This document shows, piece after piece, positions 22,760 to 32,782 of a stretch of DNA of 54,254 bases; position 1 is the stretch's first letter, and every line of letters starts with the position of its first letter. Origin of the DNA: Streptomyces endocoffeicus. Its GTDB lineage: Bacteria > Actinomycetota > Actinomycetes > Streptomycetales > Streptomycetaceae. The notes below the pieces were generated by a model, which saw only the letters and a list, made by a program, of their open reading frames with translations, did not search any database and was not told the origin of the DNA. The stretch lies in NCBI RefSeq assembly GCF_016741935.1, contig NZ_JAERRG010000046.1, forward strand, positions 1 to 54,254, in the 5' to 3' direction. The position numbers were made by a program, and so were the translations under genes.

Positions 22760-25700
22760 TCAGTCGGCCGCCAGCTCCCAGTCCAGGTCCCAGAGCCGGA
22801 TGCCGTCGTCTCCCGCCGAGACCAAGTTGCGCAGGTCGGGGGTGAGTTCGAGGTGCCGGATGCGTTGTTGGTGCCCTTCGAGCACGTGCAGGCATCGGCC
22901 GGTGGCGACCTCCCACATCCGTACGGATCTGTCGTGGCCGGCCGAGAAGGCGAACCGGGCGTCGGGTGTGAACCGCACGGCGGAGACCCAGCCCTCGTGC
23001 CCGGCGAACTCGCGTACGGACCGCCGGGAACCGGCGTCCCACAGCCGGATCGGTTCGTCCTTGGCGCCCGAGCCCGAGGACATGACCTGGTGTGTGGACA
23101 TGGCCAGGCGGCCGTCGGCACTCAGACACGCCGACAGGATCGGTTCCCGGGGGCCGGTCCAGGTCCGCAGGCAGGCTCCGGTGTCGAGATCCCGCAGCCG
23201 GAGCACGCCGCCCGAGTCGCCGACCGCCGCGAGCCGTCCGTCCGCGGACGTGGAGATCACGTTGACCGGGCCGTTCCTGGTGATCGTCGTAACGCAGCGG
23301 TCGTCGTCCAGGTCCCATCGGCGCAGGACACCGTCGCCGCCGCCGAACCAGGCGTACCTTCCGTCGCCGGTGAACCTGATGGTCCGCCTCATGTCCCAGT
23401 CCGGAGTCAGCCGGCGGCACTCGCCGTCCGCCAGTCGCCGCCGAATGATCGCGAGTGGCTTGGTGCCCTCGCACAGGACGTGCCGGCCGTCGTCGCTCAA
23501 CGCCACCCCGCCCACTCTGCCCTGGTGATCGTCGAGGACGCGCGTGCACGCGCCGCTGTCCAGATCCCAGATCCGTACGGTGCCGTCGCTCTGCCCGCTG
23601 ACGGCGAGCCGGACATCCGCGGCGACACCGATCGCCGTGATGGCGCCGTAGGACAGGTGGCCGGCGTCCAGTGGCCGCGACCAGGCGGAGCGCAGCCGTA
23701 CGTGGCGCGCCGAGCGGCCCAGTTCGTGCCAGGCGGCCAGGACCTGGGGCGCGCGCTCGTATCCCGGTATCTCCCGTGCGCGGGTCAACAGGCCGAAGGC
23801 TGACCGGTGTCGGCCGTTCGACATCGCCTGGCGTGCTTCGGCGAGCAGCTCCTCGGCCAGTCCGCCGAGCCGGCTGACCTCCGCGTACTCGCGCGGCCTG
23901 ACCACGTGCGGCTCGGCGGCGTATCCGGTAGCGGGCAACCGCCAGCGATGCACGGGCAGTTCGGGATGTCCGCCGATGGAGCAGCCGAACCGGTCGTCGC
24001 CGTCCGGGAATCCGACGTGGTGCATTCCGTACGCGTGGGCGGTGAAGGTCCGCAGACACCGGCCGCCGCTCAGCTCCCAGAGCTGAACGGTGTGGTCGCC
24101 GGTCGTTCCGGACAGCAGCAGCAGCCGCCCGCCGTCGCCGAAGGCGAGGTGACCGGCCGCGGCGGTCAGCCCCGTCAACGTACGCACCGTACGGACCCGC
24201 TGGTCGTCCCCCACCGCCCACAACCGGATCACCCGGTCCTGACCGGCCACCGCGACCATCCGCCCGTCGGGACTGAAGCACAGCGCATGGGTCCCCGAGC
24301 CGGCGGCCAGCACCCGGCACCGGCCATCGGCCACGCTCCACAGCCGCGCCCCGTCCTCCTCGGCGGTGAGCACATGGCGCCCGTCGGCGCTCACCTCGTA
24401 CTGCGAGCCGTCCAGGGCGCCGTCCTTGAGCGCTGCCCCGAGCGACCACAGACAGGTCCCGGTCCGCGGTTCCCAGACCTGGACGCGCCCGTCCACGCCC
24501 TGCCACACACCGATGCGCCCGTCGGCACTCAACCTGACCGGGCACCCCGTGGCGCGTGCGGCGGAGCGGATGACGCGGGTACACCCGCCCGCCCTGAGAT
24601 CCCAGAACTGCACCGTGCCGTCGCGGCTCGTGGACAGCGCGTACGAGCCGTCAGGGGTGAGGTCGACGCCGAGCACCTGCGTGCGGTGGCCCTTGACCGA
24701 CAACCGCTGTGCGCTGGTCGCCGTGTCCCACAGCCGGAGCACGCCGTCCCAGTGGCCGCTCAGCGCGAGGCGTCCGTCGGGAGTGAACCGGATCGGCAGA
24801 TAGCCCATCACCTCGTGCCGGGCGAGCAGTTTCACCGGCGCGAACGGCACCGCGAACGGCTCGCGGAATTCCCGGGTGCCGGTGTGGCGGGCATCGGCCA
24901 CGGTTCCGGAGGCCGCCACCCGCAGCGCCGCCCGTACGTCGGTGTCATCGGGCCGTTCGCGCGCGAGGGCGTCGAGCAGATCGTGTGCCGCCGCGAGGTC
25001 GCCGCGTTCGAGGTGGACCCGGGCCAGAAACAGCCGCACCTGCCAGGAGGACGCGCCGGACCCACGTGGGATCGCCTCCAACCGGGCGACGAGTTCCCCA
25101 TCGGTGATCGCCCCCGTACGCCACCGGAACAGGCCACTGTTGTACACGGCCCCGACGTGGTGCGGGTCGACCGCGAGCGCCTGGCCGAAGGCATGCTCGG
25201 CGTCGGCGGCCCGGTCCAGGTCGAGAAGCGACAGGCCACGGTTGTTGAGCTCGTCGGCCCGCAGATCGGCGGCCTGCGACGCGGGACGCGGATACGCCGA
25301 GCCGGTCGCCTGCTCGTAGATCCCGGTCAGTACATCCGCGATGTCCGCCATCGAGGGCGGCCGGTGGGCCGGGTGCTGCCGCAGGCAGCGCCGGAGCAGA
25401 TGGGCGACTTCCGGTGGCGCCGCGACCGGATTCGAGGGGTCGGCCAGGTATTCCTCCAGCGCGAGACCCGCGACCGAACCAGCCGCCCAATGCACACCGC
25501 CGGTGAACATCTCCAGGACCGAGACCGCGAAACTGTAGACATCGCTGCGCCGCCCGACGGGCTCGCCCGCGAGCTGCTCCGGGGACGCGTAGCCGACCGT
25601 CATGCCGCCGGACGGCACCAACACGCTGGCACCCGGCGCCACTTGGAGGCCGGCCGGGGCCGTGGCGGCCTTGGACCGGGCGAGACCGAAGTCGGTGAGC

Positions 25701-26194
25701 TTCGCGGCGCCCGTGCCGTCGAGCAGAATGTTGGCCGGCTTCACGTCCTGGTGCACCAGGTCTCCGCGATGGGCGTGCTCGAGACCGCGGGCCGCTTGGA
25801 CCGCCGTGTCGAGAACACGGGCGAGGGCCTGCCGCGCATCCCCGGCGTGGAGGCGCCCGTCGCCGATCCACTCGGCCAGGCTGCCGCCGTCGACGTACTC
25901 GGCGAACACGCGGGGGACACCGTCGATCACCCGCACGTAATGGCAGGCGCAGACGTTGGGATGGAGCCCGAGGGACACCCACGCCTCGGCCTCCCTGACG
26001 AACAGCTCCTGATCGCCGTGGCTCCGGAACAGCTCGGGCCGCGAACTCTTCACCGCCATGTCGATGCCCCAGGCGAGATGCCGTACCCGGTGCACGACGC
26101 CCATCCCGCCCCGGCCAAGCTCGCCGATCACCCGGTACCGGCCGTCGACGGTCTCGCCGGTCGCCCAAACGGTCGGCGACGTAGGTGCGTTCAC
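22760..26194 (-). CDS. Ser/Thr protein kinase with TPR-like linker and WD40 repeats
   Basis: The 1144-residue cytosolic protein has an N-terminal Hanks kinase (about 20-300: GRGGMGVVH, MAVKSSRPE, HQDVKPANILL with HQD in place of HRD, DFGLA). A helical TPR-like part follows (about 320-440: NNRGLSLLDLDRAADAEHAF). A long WD40 array then runs from about 470 to the end (for example LRLWDTATSAQRLSVKGH, VQFWDLRAGGCTRVI, VRMWEVATGRCLHVLEGH, IRLWDLDWEL), probably two propellers. Key catalytic residues are present, so it should be active. WD40 propellers usually dock protein partners. It is transcribed leftward and is followed by the FHA kinase gene. No membrane segment is visible. Substrate unknown. 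Confidence 0.95.
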   Translation of the reverse strand: MNAPTSPTVWATGETVDGRYRVIGELGRGGMGVVHRVRHLAWGIDMAVKSSRPELFRSHGDQELFVREAEAWVSLGLHPNVCACHYVRVIDGVPRVFAEYVDGGSLAEWIGDGRLHAGDARQALARVLDTAVQAARGLEHAHRGDLVHQDVKPANILLDGTGAAKLTDFGLARSKAATAPAGLQVAPGASVLVPSGGMTVGYASPEQLAGEPVGRRSDVYSFAVSVLEMFTGGVHWAAGSVAGLALEEYLADPSNPVAAPPEVAHLLRRCLRQHPAHRPPSMADIADVLTGIYEQATGSAYPRPASQAADLRADELNNRGLSLLDLDRAADAEHAFGQALAVDPHHVGAVYNSGLFRWRTGAITDGELVARLEAIPRGSGASSWQVRLFLARVHLERGDLAAAHDLLDALARERPDDTDVRAALRVAASGTVADARHTGTREFREPFAVPFAPVKLLARHEVMGYLPIRFTPDGRLALSGHWDGVLRLWDTATSAQRLSVKGHRTQVLGVDLTPDGSYALSTSRDGTVQFWDLRAGGCTRVIRSAARATGCPVRLSADGRIGVWQGVDGRVQVWEPRTGTCLWSLGAALKDGALDGSQYEVSADGRHVLTAEEDGARLWSVADGRCRVLAAGSGTHALCFSPDGRMVAVAGQDRVIRLWAVGDDQRVRTVRTLTGLTAAAGHLAFGDGGRLLLLSGTTGDHTVQLWELSGGRCLRTFTAHAYGMHHVGFPDGDDRFGCSIGGHPELPVHRWRLPATGYAAEPHVVRPREYAEVSRLGGLAEELLAEARQAMSNGRHRSAFGLLTRAREIPGYERAPQVLAAWHELGRSARHVRLRSAWSRPLDAGHLSYGAITAIGVAADVRLAVSGQSDGTVRIWDLDSGACTRVLDDHQGRVGGVALSDDGRHVLCEGTKPLAIIRRRLADGECRRLTPDWDMRRTIRFTGDGRYAWFGGGDGVLRRWDLDDDRCVTTITRNGPVNVISTSADGRLAAVGDSGGVLRLRDLDTGACLRTWTGPREPILSACLSADGRLAMSTHQVMSSGSGAKDEPIRLWDAGSRRSVREFAGHEGWVSAVRFTPDARFAFSAGHDRSVRMWEVATGRCLHVLEGHQQRIRHLELTPDLRNLVSAGDDGIRLWDLDWELAAD

Positions 26195-26545
26195 TGCGAT
26201 TCCTCATCGTGATTGCGGCAGACGCGCCGTCCTGGAAGGCACGGATGCGGAAGGCCCCGCTGTCAGACTTCGACGAGGGTCAGTATGTGACGTCGTCGAT
26301 CCTGGTGTCGATGTTCCGGGCTCACCGCGGGGGTGCGGGAGCGCGCCGTTCCGTCCTTCGCCGGCCGCATCGGCGGGGAGCCACCGGGCCCGGCCGCGTC
26401 GCCCCCGCGGGGTAGGCGCTCGACGCTCATCCGCGGCCGCTACCCGTCTGGCGAGTGGTTCCACGCCCTGGTTACGCTGGAGATCAGCGAGCCCGCCACG
26501 CGGTGCCACCGAACGCCGTGTCCGGCGGGAGGACGGCCGTCACCC
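26195..26545. other. Divergent intergenic region, no gene recognised
   Basis: About 350 bases separate the kinase/WD40 start from the GMC oxidoreductase start. It must contain promoters for both directions. Short open frames here translate to Arg/Gly-rich sequence with no family signal. The GMC frame is open upstream to 26333, but that extension has no similarity to the family. Confidence 0.55.
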
Positions 26546-28153
26546 ATGGCACACACCCGTCACATCACCGAGGACCGTGAGATCGTCACCGACGTCCCGC
26601 GCCCCGGCTACGACTTCATCGTCTGCGGCGGAGGGACCTCGGGGTCCGTCGTCGCCCGACGGCTGGCGGACGTGCCCGAGGTGAGCGTTCTGCTGCTGGA
26701 AGCCGGTGGCAGCGACCGGGTGGAGGCGGTCACCGACGCCACCCGGTGGATGTCCAATATCGGTAGCGAACGCGACTGGGGCTTTTCGGCTCGGCCGTCC
26801 CGCTCGCTGCACGGCCGTATGCCCGCGCTGCCGATGGGCAAGGTGCTGGGCGGCGGCTCCAGCGTCAACGCCTCCGTCTGGGCACGGGGCCACCGCTGCG
26901 ACTTCGACTCCTGGGCCGAGGAAACCGGCGATCCGGGCTGGTCGTACGCCGCTGTCCTCGATGTCTACCGCCGGGTGGAGAACTGGACCGGCCCCGCCGA
27001 CCCCCGCCGCGGCACCGGTGGCCCGCTGCGGGTCGCCCTCCCCGAGGACCCGGTCCCGGTCGCGGCGGCCCTGGCCCGGGCGACGTCCGCGACCGGCATT
27101 CCGGCCGTCGCCGATCTCAATGCGGACCCCATGGAGTCCGGCTGTGGCTGCGGTCTTCCCAACCTCCTGATCGGCCCGGGACACGCCCGGGTCTCGATCG
27201 CCGCCACCTATCTCCATCCGGTCATGGGCCGCCCCAATCTCGACATCGTGCTGTGCGCCGAGGTGACCCGGCTCAGGCTGTCGGGGACCCGGGTGACCGG
27301 GGTGGAGTTCGTCAGCCGGGGCCGTGTGTACACCGTCTCGGCGGACGAGGAGGTGATCGTCTCTCTCGGCGCCATCAACACTCCGAAGCTGCTGCTGCTC
27401 TCCGGCCTGGGCGACCAGGCGGAACTCGCGGCGCTCGGCATCCCCGGCGTCGTGCATCTGCCGGGTGTGGGGAAGAACTTCCAGGATCACATCCTGCTCG
27501 CCGGCTGTATCTGGGAGTACCGCGTCCCCGAGGCACCCAGGAACAACGCCGCCGAGTTCGCCATCTTCGCCAAGAGCGACCCGTCGCTGCCCGGCCCCGA
27601 TCTGATGCCGGTGCTGGACGAGCTTCCGCTCGCCGGCGAGGCGACGGCCCTCCGGTACGACGTTCCCGTGGGGGACGATTCCGCTTGGACGCTGGCGCCC
27701 GGCCTCGCCCGCCCGGCCAGCCGTGGCTCGGTACGGCTGGCCTGCCCGGATCCCTTGGCGCCCCCGCTGATCGATGCCGGTTACCTCCGGGCCGAGGAGG
27801 ACATGAGGGCGCTCGAGTACTGCGTGGAGCTCTGCCGGGAGATCGGCAACCGCGCGGAGGTCGAGCTGTTCGCCAAGCGCGAGGTCATGCCCGGTCCGCT
27901 GCGCCGTGCCGAGCTCAGGGACTTCATCCGGGACGCGGCCGGTTCGTACTTCCACGAGACCTGCACCGCGAAGATGGGGCGCGATGAGATGTCCGTGGTC
28001 GACGTCTCGCTGCGCGTCCACGGTGTCGGGGGCCTGCGCATCGCGGACGGCTCGGTCATGCCCACCATCACCAGCGGCAACACCATGGCACCCTGCGTCA
28101 TCATCGGCGAACGGGCCGCGGACCTGATCAAGGCCGGGCGTGGCATCGGCTGA
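26546..28153 (+). CDS. GMC family FAD-dependent oxidoreductase (choline dehydrogenase-like)
   Basis: The 535-residue flavoprotein has the GMC plan: an N-terminal Rossmann FAD motif FIVCGGGTSGSVVARRLAD (about residues 18-36), the GMC signature GKVLGGGSSVNASVWARGH near 99-117, VSLGAINTPKLLLLSG near 271-286, and the C-terminal active-site regions YFHETCTAKMG and SGNTMAPCVIIGERAADLI. The family oxidises primary alcohols. The ATG at 26546 has a GGGAGGA tract upstream and places the FAD motif normally. It stands alone between the divergent kinase gene and the SpoIIE regulator, so neighbours do not reveal its substrate. No signal peptide is seen. Confidence 0.94.
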   Translation: MAHTRHITEDREIVTDVPRPGYDFIVCGGGTSGSVVARRLADVPEVSVLLLEAGGSDRVEAVTDATRWMSNIGSERDWGFSARPSRSLHGRMPALPMGKVLGGGSSVNASVWARGHRCDFDSWAEETGDPGWSYAAVLDVYRRVENWTGPADPRRGTGGPLRVALPEDPVPVAAALARATSATGIPAVADLNADPMESGCGCGLPNLLIGPGHARVSIAATYLHPVMGRPNLDIVLCAEVTRLRLSGTRVTGVEFVSRGRVYTVSADEEVIVSLGAINTPKLLLLSGLGDQAELAALGIPGVVHLPGVGKNFQDHILLAGCIWEYRVPEAPRNNAAEFAIFAKSDPSLPGPDLMPVLDELPLAGEATALRYDVPVGDDSAWTLAPGLARPASRGSVRLACPDPLAPPLIDAGYLRAEEDMRALEYCVELCREIGNRAEVELFAKREVMPGPLRRAELRDFIRDAAGSYFHETCTAKMGRDEMSVVDVSLRVHGVGGLRIADGSVMPTITSGNTMAPCVIIGERAADLIKAGRGIG

Positions 28154-28178
28154 CCTTCGCGCAGTGGCGGCACGTCCG

Positions 28179-28216
28179 GCCTCGTATACCGATGACCGCC
28201 TCGTATACCGATGACC
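28179..28216. repeat. Perfect tandem 19-bp direct repeat upstream of SpoIIE-type gene
   Basis: The unit GCCTCGTATACCGATGACC occurs twice back to back, and each copy contains the 6-bp palindrome GTATAC. The pair lies about 100 bases before the SpoIIE-type gene, near its expected promoter. It may be a regulator binding site; that is inference from position. Confidence 0.8.
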
Positions 28217-28315
28217 ATGTCCATCGGCCGGAGCTCTCCTTGAGGTGAGGGTTATATTCGGGCTATATGGGACGCTCACGGTCTGCGGTCCGTACGGCAC
28301 GGGCTCCCGAGGACG

Positions 28316-30964
28316 ATGACAGGTGACGCCATGGGTGTGGATGAACAGCACCCGGACAGTGCGGACACCCGGATCACTCGGTCGGCGCGGACACGGCTTC
28401 GGCTGCTGGGTTCCGCGGGTGGCCAGCTGAGTGGCACCGGGCCGGTGAGGCTCGCCCTCGGGCAGGCGGTCGCCGAACTCAGCGCCCTGGGCGGCATGAT
28501 CCATGTGTGTGATCCGCGCCAGGGGGTGATGCGCCTGGTGGCCAGCATGGGGCTGCCGGACAACCTGGTCGTGGGGTGGGAGACCCTCACGGACGAGGAC
28601 AGCGCGGCTCCCGTGTCCTGTGTGCGTTACGGCACCCAGGTCTGGACGCCGCCACCGCCGGATGTGCCGCACCGGGCGCCCCTCTCGCCGTCCGGCCGCT
28701 CCTCCCAGGGGGACTTCCCTCCCGGCGCCGGCTCGCTTCCGCCCGGGAGTGGGGTGGTGTCGGTGCCCGTGATCACGGCCGACGGGCAGTCGGTGGGTGC
28801 GCTGTCCGCCCTGGTGGAGGTGGCGGATGAGCTCGACGACGCGCAAGGTGAATTCCTGCGGATGGTCGCCGAGTGGGTCGCCGGGTATCTGCGGCCCGCC
28901 CGACCCGCCACCGCGGACGTCGAGCACGAGAGGCAACCCCTCGGCGGCGACGCCGTCCGCAATGCCGTATGGCGGATGAACGACGGCCTCCTCGCCCTCG
29001 ACGACCAGGCACGGCTGACCTTCGCCAATCCCGCGGCCCTGAAGTTGCTGGGGGCTTCCGCCCAGGAGGCGCTGGGGACCGTGCTGTGGGACCACCCGGT
29101 GGTCCGGGACACCGGGATGGCCGCCTGCCATGGGCGAGCCGTGACCACTCAGGCACCGGTCGGATTCGACACCCGGTGGCCCGGCAGAGCGGGCTGGTAC
29201 CACGCACGCTTCGACCCGGTCCCCGATGGACTGGTCATCCACATCGCGGACATCACCGAACGCCGGAGGGAGGAGGCCGAACACTCCACGGCCCAGCGCA
29301 CCGCGGCGGAGCGGGTCATGCGCATGGGCGAGCTGACCTCGGCGCTCGCCGAGGCGCTGACCGTCCAGGATGTCGTGAAGGCGGTCGCCGACCGGGTGCT
29401 TCCGCCGTTCGGCGCGACCGGCCTGATCTGCCAGGTGATCGAGGACGGGCAGTGGCGCATGGTCGGTTCGGCCGGGTATCCGGCGGAGTTCCTCGAGACC
29501 GTTCAGAGCATCTCGGTCATGGAGATGTCCGCCATCGTGGAGGTCCTCAGCTCCCGCTCCCCGATCTTCCTGTCCACTCCGCAGGAGTACGCCGAACTCC
29601 ACCCGGACGCGGTCGGCTATCTCCACCGAAGCGGGATGAAGGCATGGGCATTCCTCCCCCTGATCGCCTCGGACCAGCAGATCGGCTACTGCGTGGTGGG
29701 TTTCGGCCGGCCCCGCCACTTTTCCGAGGAGGACCGCTCCCTGCTCATCGCGCTGAGCGGACTGGTCGCCCAGGCGCTGGAACGGGCCCGGCTGTACGAC
29801 GCCGAGCACACCAGGGCCCAGGAACTCCAGCGTGGACTGCTGCCCCACCGACTGCCCGTCCTGCCGGCCGTCACGGCCGACGCGCGCTATCTGCCCGCCG
29901 CCGGGGGCGTGCAGGTCGGCGGCGACTGGTACGACCTCATCCCGCTGTCCGGGGAGCGGGTCGCCCTCGTCATCGGCGATGTCATGGGCCACGGGCTGTC
30001 CGAGGCCGTGACCATGGGGCGGCTGCGCACGGCCGTGCACACCCTCGCCGATCTCGAGCTCCCGCCCGATGAACTCCTCGCCCACCTCAACGATCTGGTC
30101 GGCGACCTCGGCGATGACTTCTACGCCACCTGTCTGTACACGGTCTATGACCCCGCCACCAACCTGTGCTGTTTCGCGAGTGCCGGGCACCCACCGTTCG
30201 CCGTCGTCCGACCCGACGGGACGGCCTACTTCCCCCCTGCCGACGCCGATCCACCGCTCGGCGCCGCCAGCCCGCCCTTCGAGATGCACGAGATCGAGGT
30301 GCCCGAAGGCAGCCATCTGGTGCTGTACACCGATGGCCTGGTCGAGTCGTCCGCCGTTGACATCGACGAGGGCATGGCCCGCCTCGCCCACGCCCTCACC
30401 AGGGCTGCCGCGCCTCCGGCGGACTTGTCCGCGGACGTGCGCGCCCCCACCACGCTCCAAGGCCCCGGCCAGCTGTGCGACTCCGTCATCAGCGCATTGG
30501 TGCCGGAGCAGGCCGAGACTCACGACGACGCCGCGCTGCTGATCGCCCGGACGCGGTCGATGGCTCCGGACCGTGTGGTGTCCTGGGCGCTCCCGGACGG
30601 CCCCATCGCCGCGGCCGAAGCCCGCCATCGGGCCACCGAACAGCTGTCCATGTGGGATCTCGACGAACTGTCGATGACCACCGAGCTTCTGGTCAGCGAG
30701 CTGGTCGGCAATGTCGTCCGGCACGCGAAGGGTCCCATGCGGCTGCGTCTGCTGTACGGCCGGACACTGATCTGCGAAGTGTCGGACGGCAGCCTCACCA
30801 CCCCGCGGATCCGGCGCGCCGCCGAGACCGACGAGGGCGGGCGCGGGCTGCAGCTGGTCTCGGCGCTGTCCGATCGATGGGGCATGCGTTTCACGGCGAC
30901 GGGCAAGTGCATGTGGACGGAGCAGGCGCTGCCCTCGCCCGCACGCCCGGCCGTCGCCGCCTGA
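28316..30964 (+). CDS. GAF-PAS-GAF-SpoIIE phosphatase-HATPase regulatory protein
   Basis: The 882-residue protein carries, in order, a GAF-like domain (about 40-195), a PAS domain (about 215-320: DDQARLTFANPAALKLLG, HIADITERRREE), a second GAF (about 345-490), a PP2C-type SpoIIE phosphatase (about 525-740: GGDWYDLIPL, VIGDVMGHGLSEAVTMGRLR, FASAGHPPF, YTDGLVESS, HDDAALL) and a C-terminal RsbW-type HATPase (about 755-870: ELVSELVGNVVRHA). Metal-binding Asp residues are present. Such proteins link a sensed signal to anti-sigma-factor antagonist phosphorylation. The kinase-like tail lacks some ATP-lid motifs I can identify with certainty. It is encoded alone, with a 19-bp direct repeat upstream. 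The signal is unknown. Confidence 0.95.
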   Translation: MTGDAMGVDEQHPDSADTRITRSARTRLRLLGSAGGQLSGTGPVRLALGQAVAELSALGGMIHVCDPRQGVMRLVASMGLPDNLVVGWETLTDEDSAAPVSCVRYGTQVWTPPPPDVPHRAPLSPSGRSSQGDFPPGAGSLPPGSGVVSVPVITADGQSVGALSALVEVADELDDAQGEFLRMVAEWVAGYLRPARPATADVEHERQPLGGDAVRNAVWRMNDGLLALDDQARLTFANPAALKLLGASAQEALGTVLWDHPVVRDTGMAACHGRAVTTQAPVGFDTRWPGRAGWYHARFDPVPDGLVIHIADITERRREEAEHSTAQRTAAERVMRMGELTSALAEALTVQDVVKAVADRVLPPFGATGLICQVIEDGQWRMVGSAGYPAEFLETVQSISVMEMSAIVEVLSSRSPIFLSTPQEYAELHPDAVGYLHRSGMKAWAFLPLIASDQQIGYCVVGFGRPRHFSEEDRSLLIALSGLVAQALERARLYDAEHTRAQELQRGLLPHRLPVLPAVTADARYLPAAGGVQVGGDWYDLIPLSGERVALVIGDVMGHGLSEAVTMGRLRTAVHTLADLELPPDELLAHLNDLVGDLGDDFYATCLYTVYDPATNLCCFASAGHPPFAVVRPDGTAYFPPADADPPLGAASPPFEMHEIEVPEGSHLVLYTDGLVESSAVDIDEGMARLAHALTRAAAPPADLSADVRAPTTLQGPGQLCDSVISALVPEQAETHDDAALLIARTRSMAPDRVVSWALPDGPIAAAEARHRATEQLSMWDLDELSMTTELLVSELVGNVVRHAKGPMRLRLLYGRTLICEVSDGSLTTPRIRRAAETDEGGRGLQLVSALSDRWGMRFTATGKCMWTEQALPSPARPAVAA

Positions 30965-30999
30965 GGGGCGGGTGTGGGTGCCGGACTCTCCCTCTCACG

Positions 31000-32688
31000 T
31001 CAGCAGTTCCCTTGCCAAGGCACCGCATAGGAGCTGCCGATTTCATACAGCCCTGGTGTGGAAACTTTGAAACGGATCCAGTCACCATCACGCTCGATAC
31101 AACCAGCGCTGGTGCGTAGCCAGGGGGAATAGGGGATACGCAACCTGACCATACCGGGCTTGGGAACTCGTATCGCAAATTTTGCGTTGTCGCTGCTGAC
31201 GACTGACGCATCTGCACCTGAGATAATTGGCCTGGCACCCTTCACCCGATAAATCTGCCACTGGGAGTCGTGCCATACCGGCTCCAGCCAGCTTGGTCTG
31301 CTGCGGACGAGCTCGGCTTCGTCTTTTGCCGCCCAGTCAGGCTCACCCCCCGGCAAGACGACATAACCTACCGCCCACTTGTCGAGCCATGCGCGATATT
31401 TCCCCATCGTGAACTGGTTTTCATAGAACAGGCCCCCACGTTCTACATCGAGCTGACGATTCCATCCCCGCGCCAGATTCACGTGAGGACCGAGTACGGT
31501 GGTTTCACGATGATTGACAGCAGGCACTACCTCCACACGCGTGCGGTCCGCGTGCAAACGGTCGAGTGCTTTCAGCACACCTTGCGTGTGGGACGCCCAT
31601 GACGGCACAGGTGTCGACATATTGAGCACATGGACAGTGTGTGCCGTCACCCACTGCACAGAAAGAGCGAGAGAAAGCCCGATGGCTATCCTTGACGCTA
31701 TTCGGACGCCGCGCTCGAGTAGCACGCAGAGAAGCACCGGAGGCCCGAATAGTTCAGCGAGACGGATGACGTTGGAACCGACCGGGGAAGAAATCAGTCC
31801 GGTCAAAACCACACCTGACGCATAAACCGCGGAGCTGAAACGTAGAGTCTTCCACTCTCGCGGTGCCAGTAGCGCCAGAACGATTCCGAAGAGGGTCGGC
31901 TTCCAAATATCGTCCATGGCCATGGGCATGACGCCGCTAAAAGGAAAGAGCAAGACTGCCGAAGCGACCACTGCGACAGGCGGTGCACAAACAGCGATAG
32001 CTCTTCCAATATCCCGGTTCAAGAGCCACCCTGCCCCGAGAACCAGGAGGAACAGCCCTGCGACGGGACTGGCCAGAGTTGCCAGGGCGCTGAACGCCGA
32101 TGCCAGGACCAAGCGCCGGCTGGAACCTGCCAGGCTGAGACAGGACACCAGTGCCAGAGCCACGCCCAGTGCGAAAGTCGAGCGCCCCGATGCGACATTC
32201 GCCCAGAGAGACAGGACCGCCAGGAGCGCAGGCCACAGCGGACGACTTACTCCGCTGCGTACGAACACGCGCCCCACGAACCACGAGGCAATGATTCCCG
32301 CCCCCGCGGTGACGGTCCGCACACCAAGAAGAGCCATCAACTGCGGTGCAATGACACTGTAGTTGCCGACATGGATGCCCCCGTACCAGCCCAGGTTGTA
32401 GGGGGATCCGGGGTGTCGGGAGACGAAATCCGCCCATGATAATTGCGCGGCAAGATCACCGCCGCCTGTTGCCAGATAGGCGGCCCATACCGCATACAGC
32501 GGCAGGGCCAGCGCGGTAGCCGAAATCGGGACGTAGTGTTGGCGCCAGCGTGTACGCGCCCATGCGAATCTACCGGCGCCGGCATGAAAATTATCTACAG
32601 GTATTTGGACATCTACATCTACATCTACATCTACATCTGCATCTACAGGCAGTTGGACCGCCGAGGCGGAGGGAGGTATTGGCGACAC
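31000..32688 (-). CDS. Multi-pass membrane protein, possible GT-C-type glycosyltransferase, function unknown
   Basis: The protein (about 562 residues from GTG at 32688) has roughly ten hydrophobic segments in its first two thirds, for example ISATALALPLYAVWAAYLA and RLVLASAFSALATLASPVAG, then a C-terminal soluble part (WLDKWAVGYVVLPGGEPDW). The layout of a short first loop with YNLGWYGGIHVGNYSV resembles actinobacterial membrane proteins with a GT-C-like plan, but I see no certain catalytic motif. The start is uncertain: longer frames would run into the divergent response-regulator gene. Its N-terminus is encoded by a hexanucleotide repeat giving alternating Asp-Val. Base composition is visibly less GC-rich than its neighbours, suggesting a different origin. 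It ends 35 bases from the convergent SpoIIE gene. Confidence 0.7.
   Translation of the reverse strand: MSPIPPSASAVQLPVDADVDVDVDVDVQIPVDNFHAGAGRFAWARTRWRQHYVPISATALALPLYAVWAAYLATGGGDLAAQLSWADFVSRHPGSPYNLGWYGGIHVGNYSVIAPQLMALLGVRTVTAGAGIIASWFVGRVFVRSGVSRPLWPALLAVLSLWANVASGRSTFALGVALALVSCLSLAGSSRRLVLASAFSALATLASPVAGLFLLVLGAGWLLNRDIGRAIAVCAPPVAVVASAVLLFPFSGVMPMAMDDIWKPTLFGIVLALLAPREWKTLRFSSAVYASGVVLTGLISSPVGSNVIRLAELFGPPVLLCVLLERGVRIASRIAIGLSLALSVQWVTAHTVHVLNMSTPVPSWASHTQGVLKALDRLHADRTRVEVVPAVNHRETTVLGPHVNLARGWNRQLDVERGGLFYENQFTMGKYRAWLDKWAVGYVVLPGGEPDWAAKDEAELVRSRPSWLEPVWHDSQWQIYRVKGARPIISGADASVVSSDNAKFAIRVPKPGMVRLRIPYSPWLRTSAGCIERDGDWIRFKVSTPGLYEIGSSYAVPWQGNC
32609..32647. repeat. Hexanucleotide microsatellite (ACATCT)n inside coding N-terminus
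   Basis: About 6.5 units of ACATCT, one with a G for A change, lie near the 5' end of the leftward membrane-protein gene and encode Asp-Val dipeptides. The six-base unit keeps the frame whatever the copy number. Such simple repeats are rare in GC-rich actinomycete coding DNA. Confidence 0.93.
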
Positions 32689-32782
32689 TCCGCCAGCGTG
32701 CCCGGACCTCGTTGACCGGTTGCTGACCCAACCTGACCGGCCGATCAGGAAGGCGGGCCGGCGCTGTGCAAGGCTGCACCAC

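Noticed and set aside
26540..30724. 1394-codon minus-strand open frame opposite the GMC and SpoIIE genes
   Set aside because: It spans two well-supported genes and their intergenic region; its translation has no recognisable domain.
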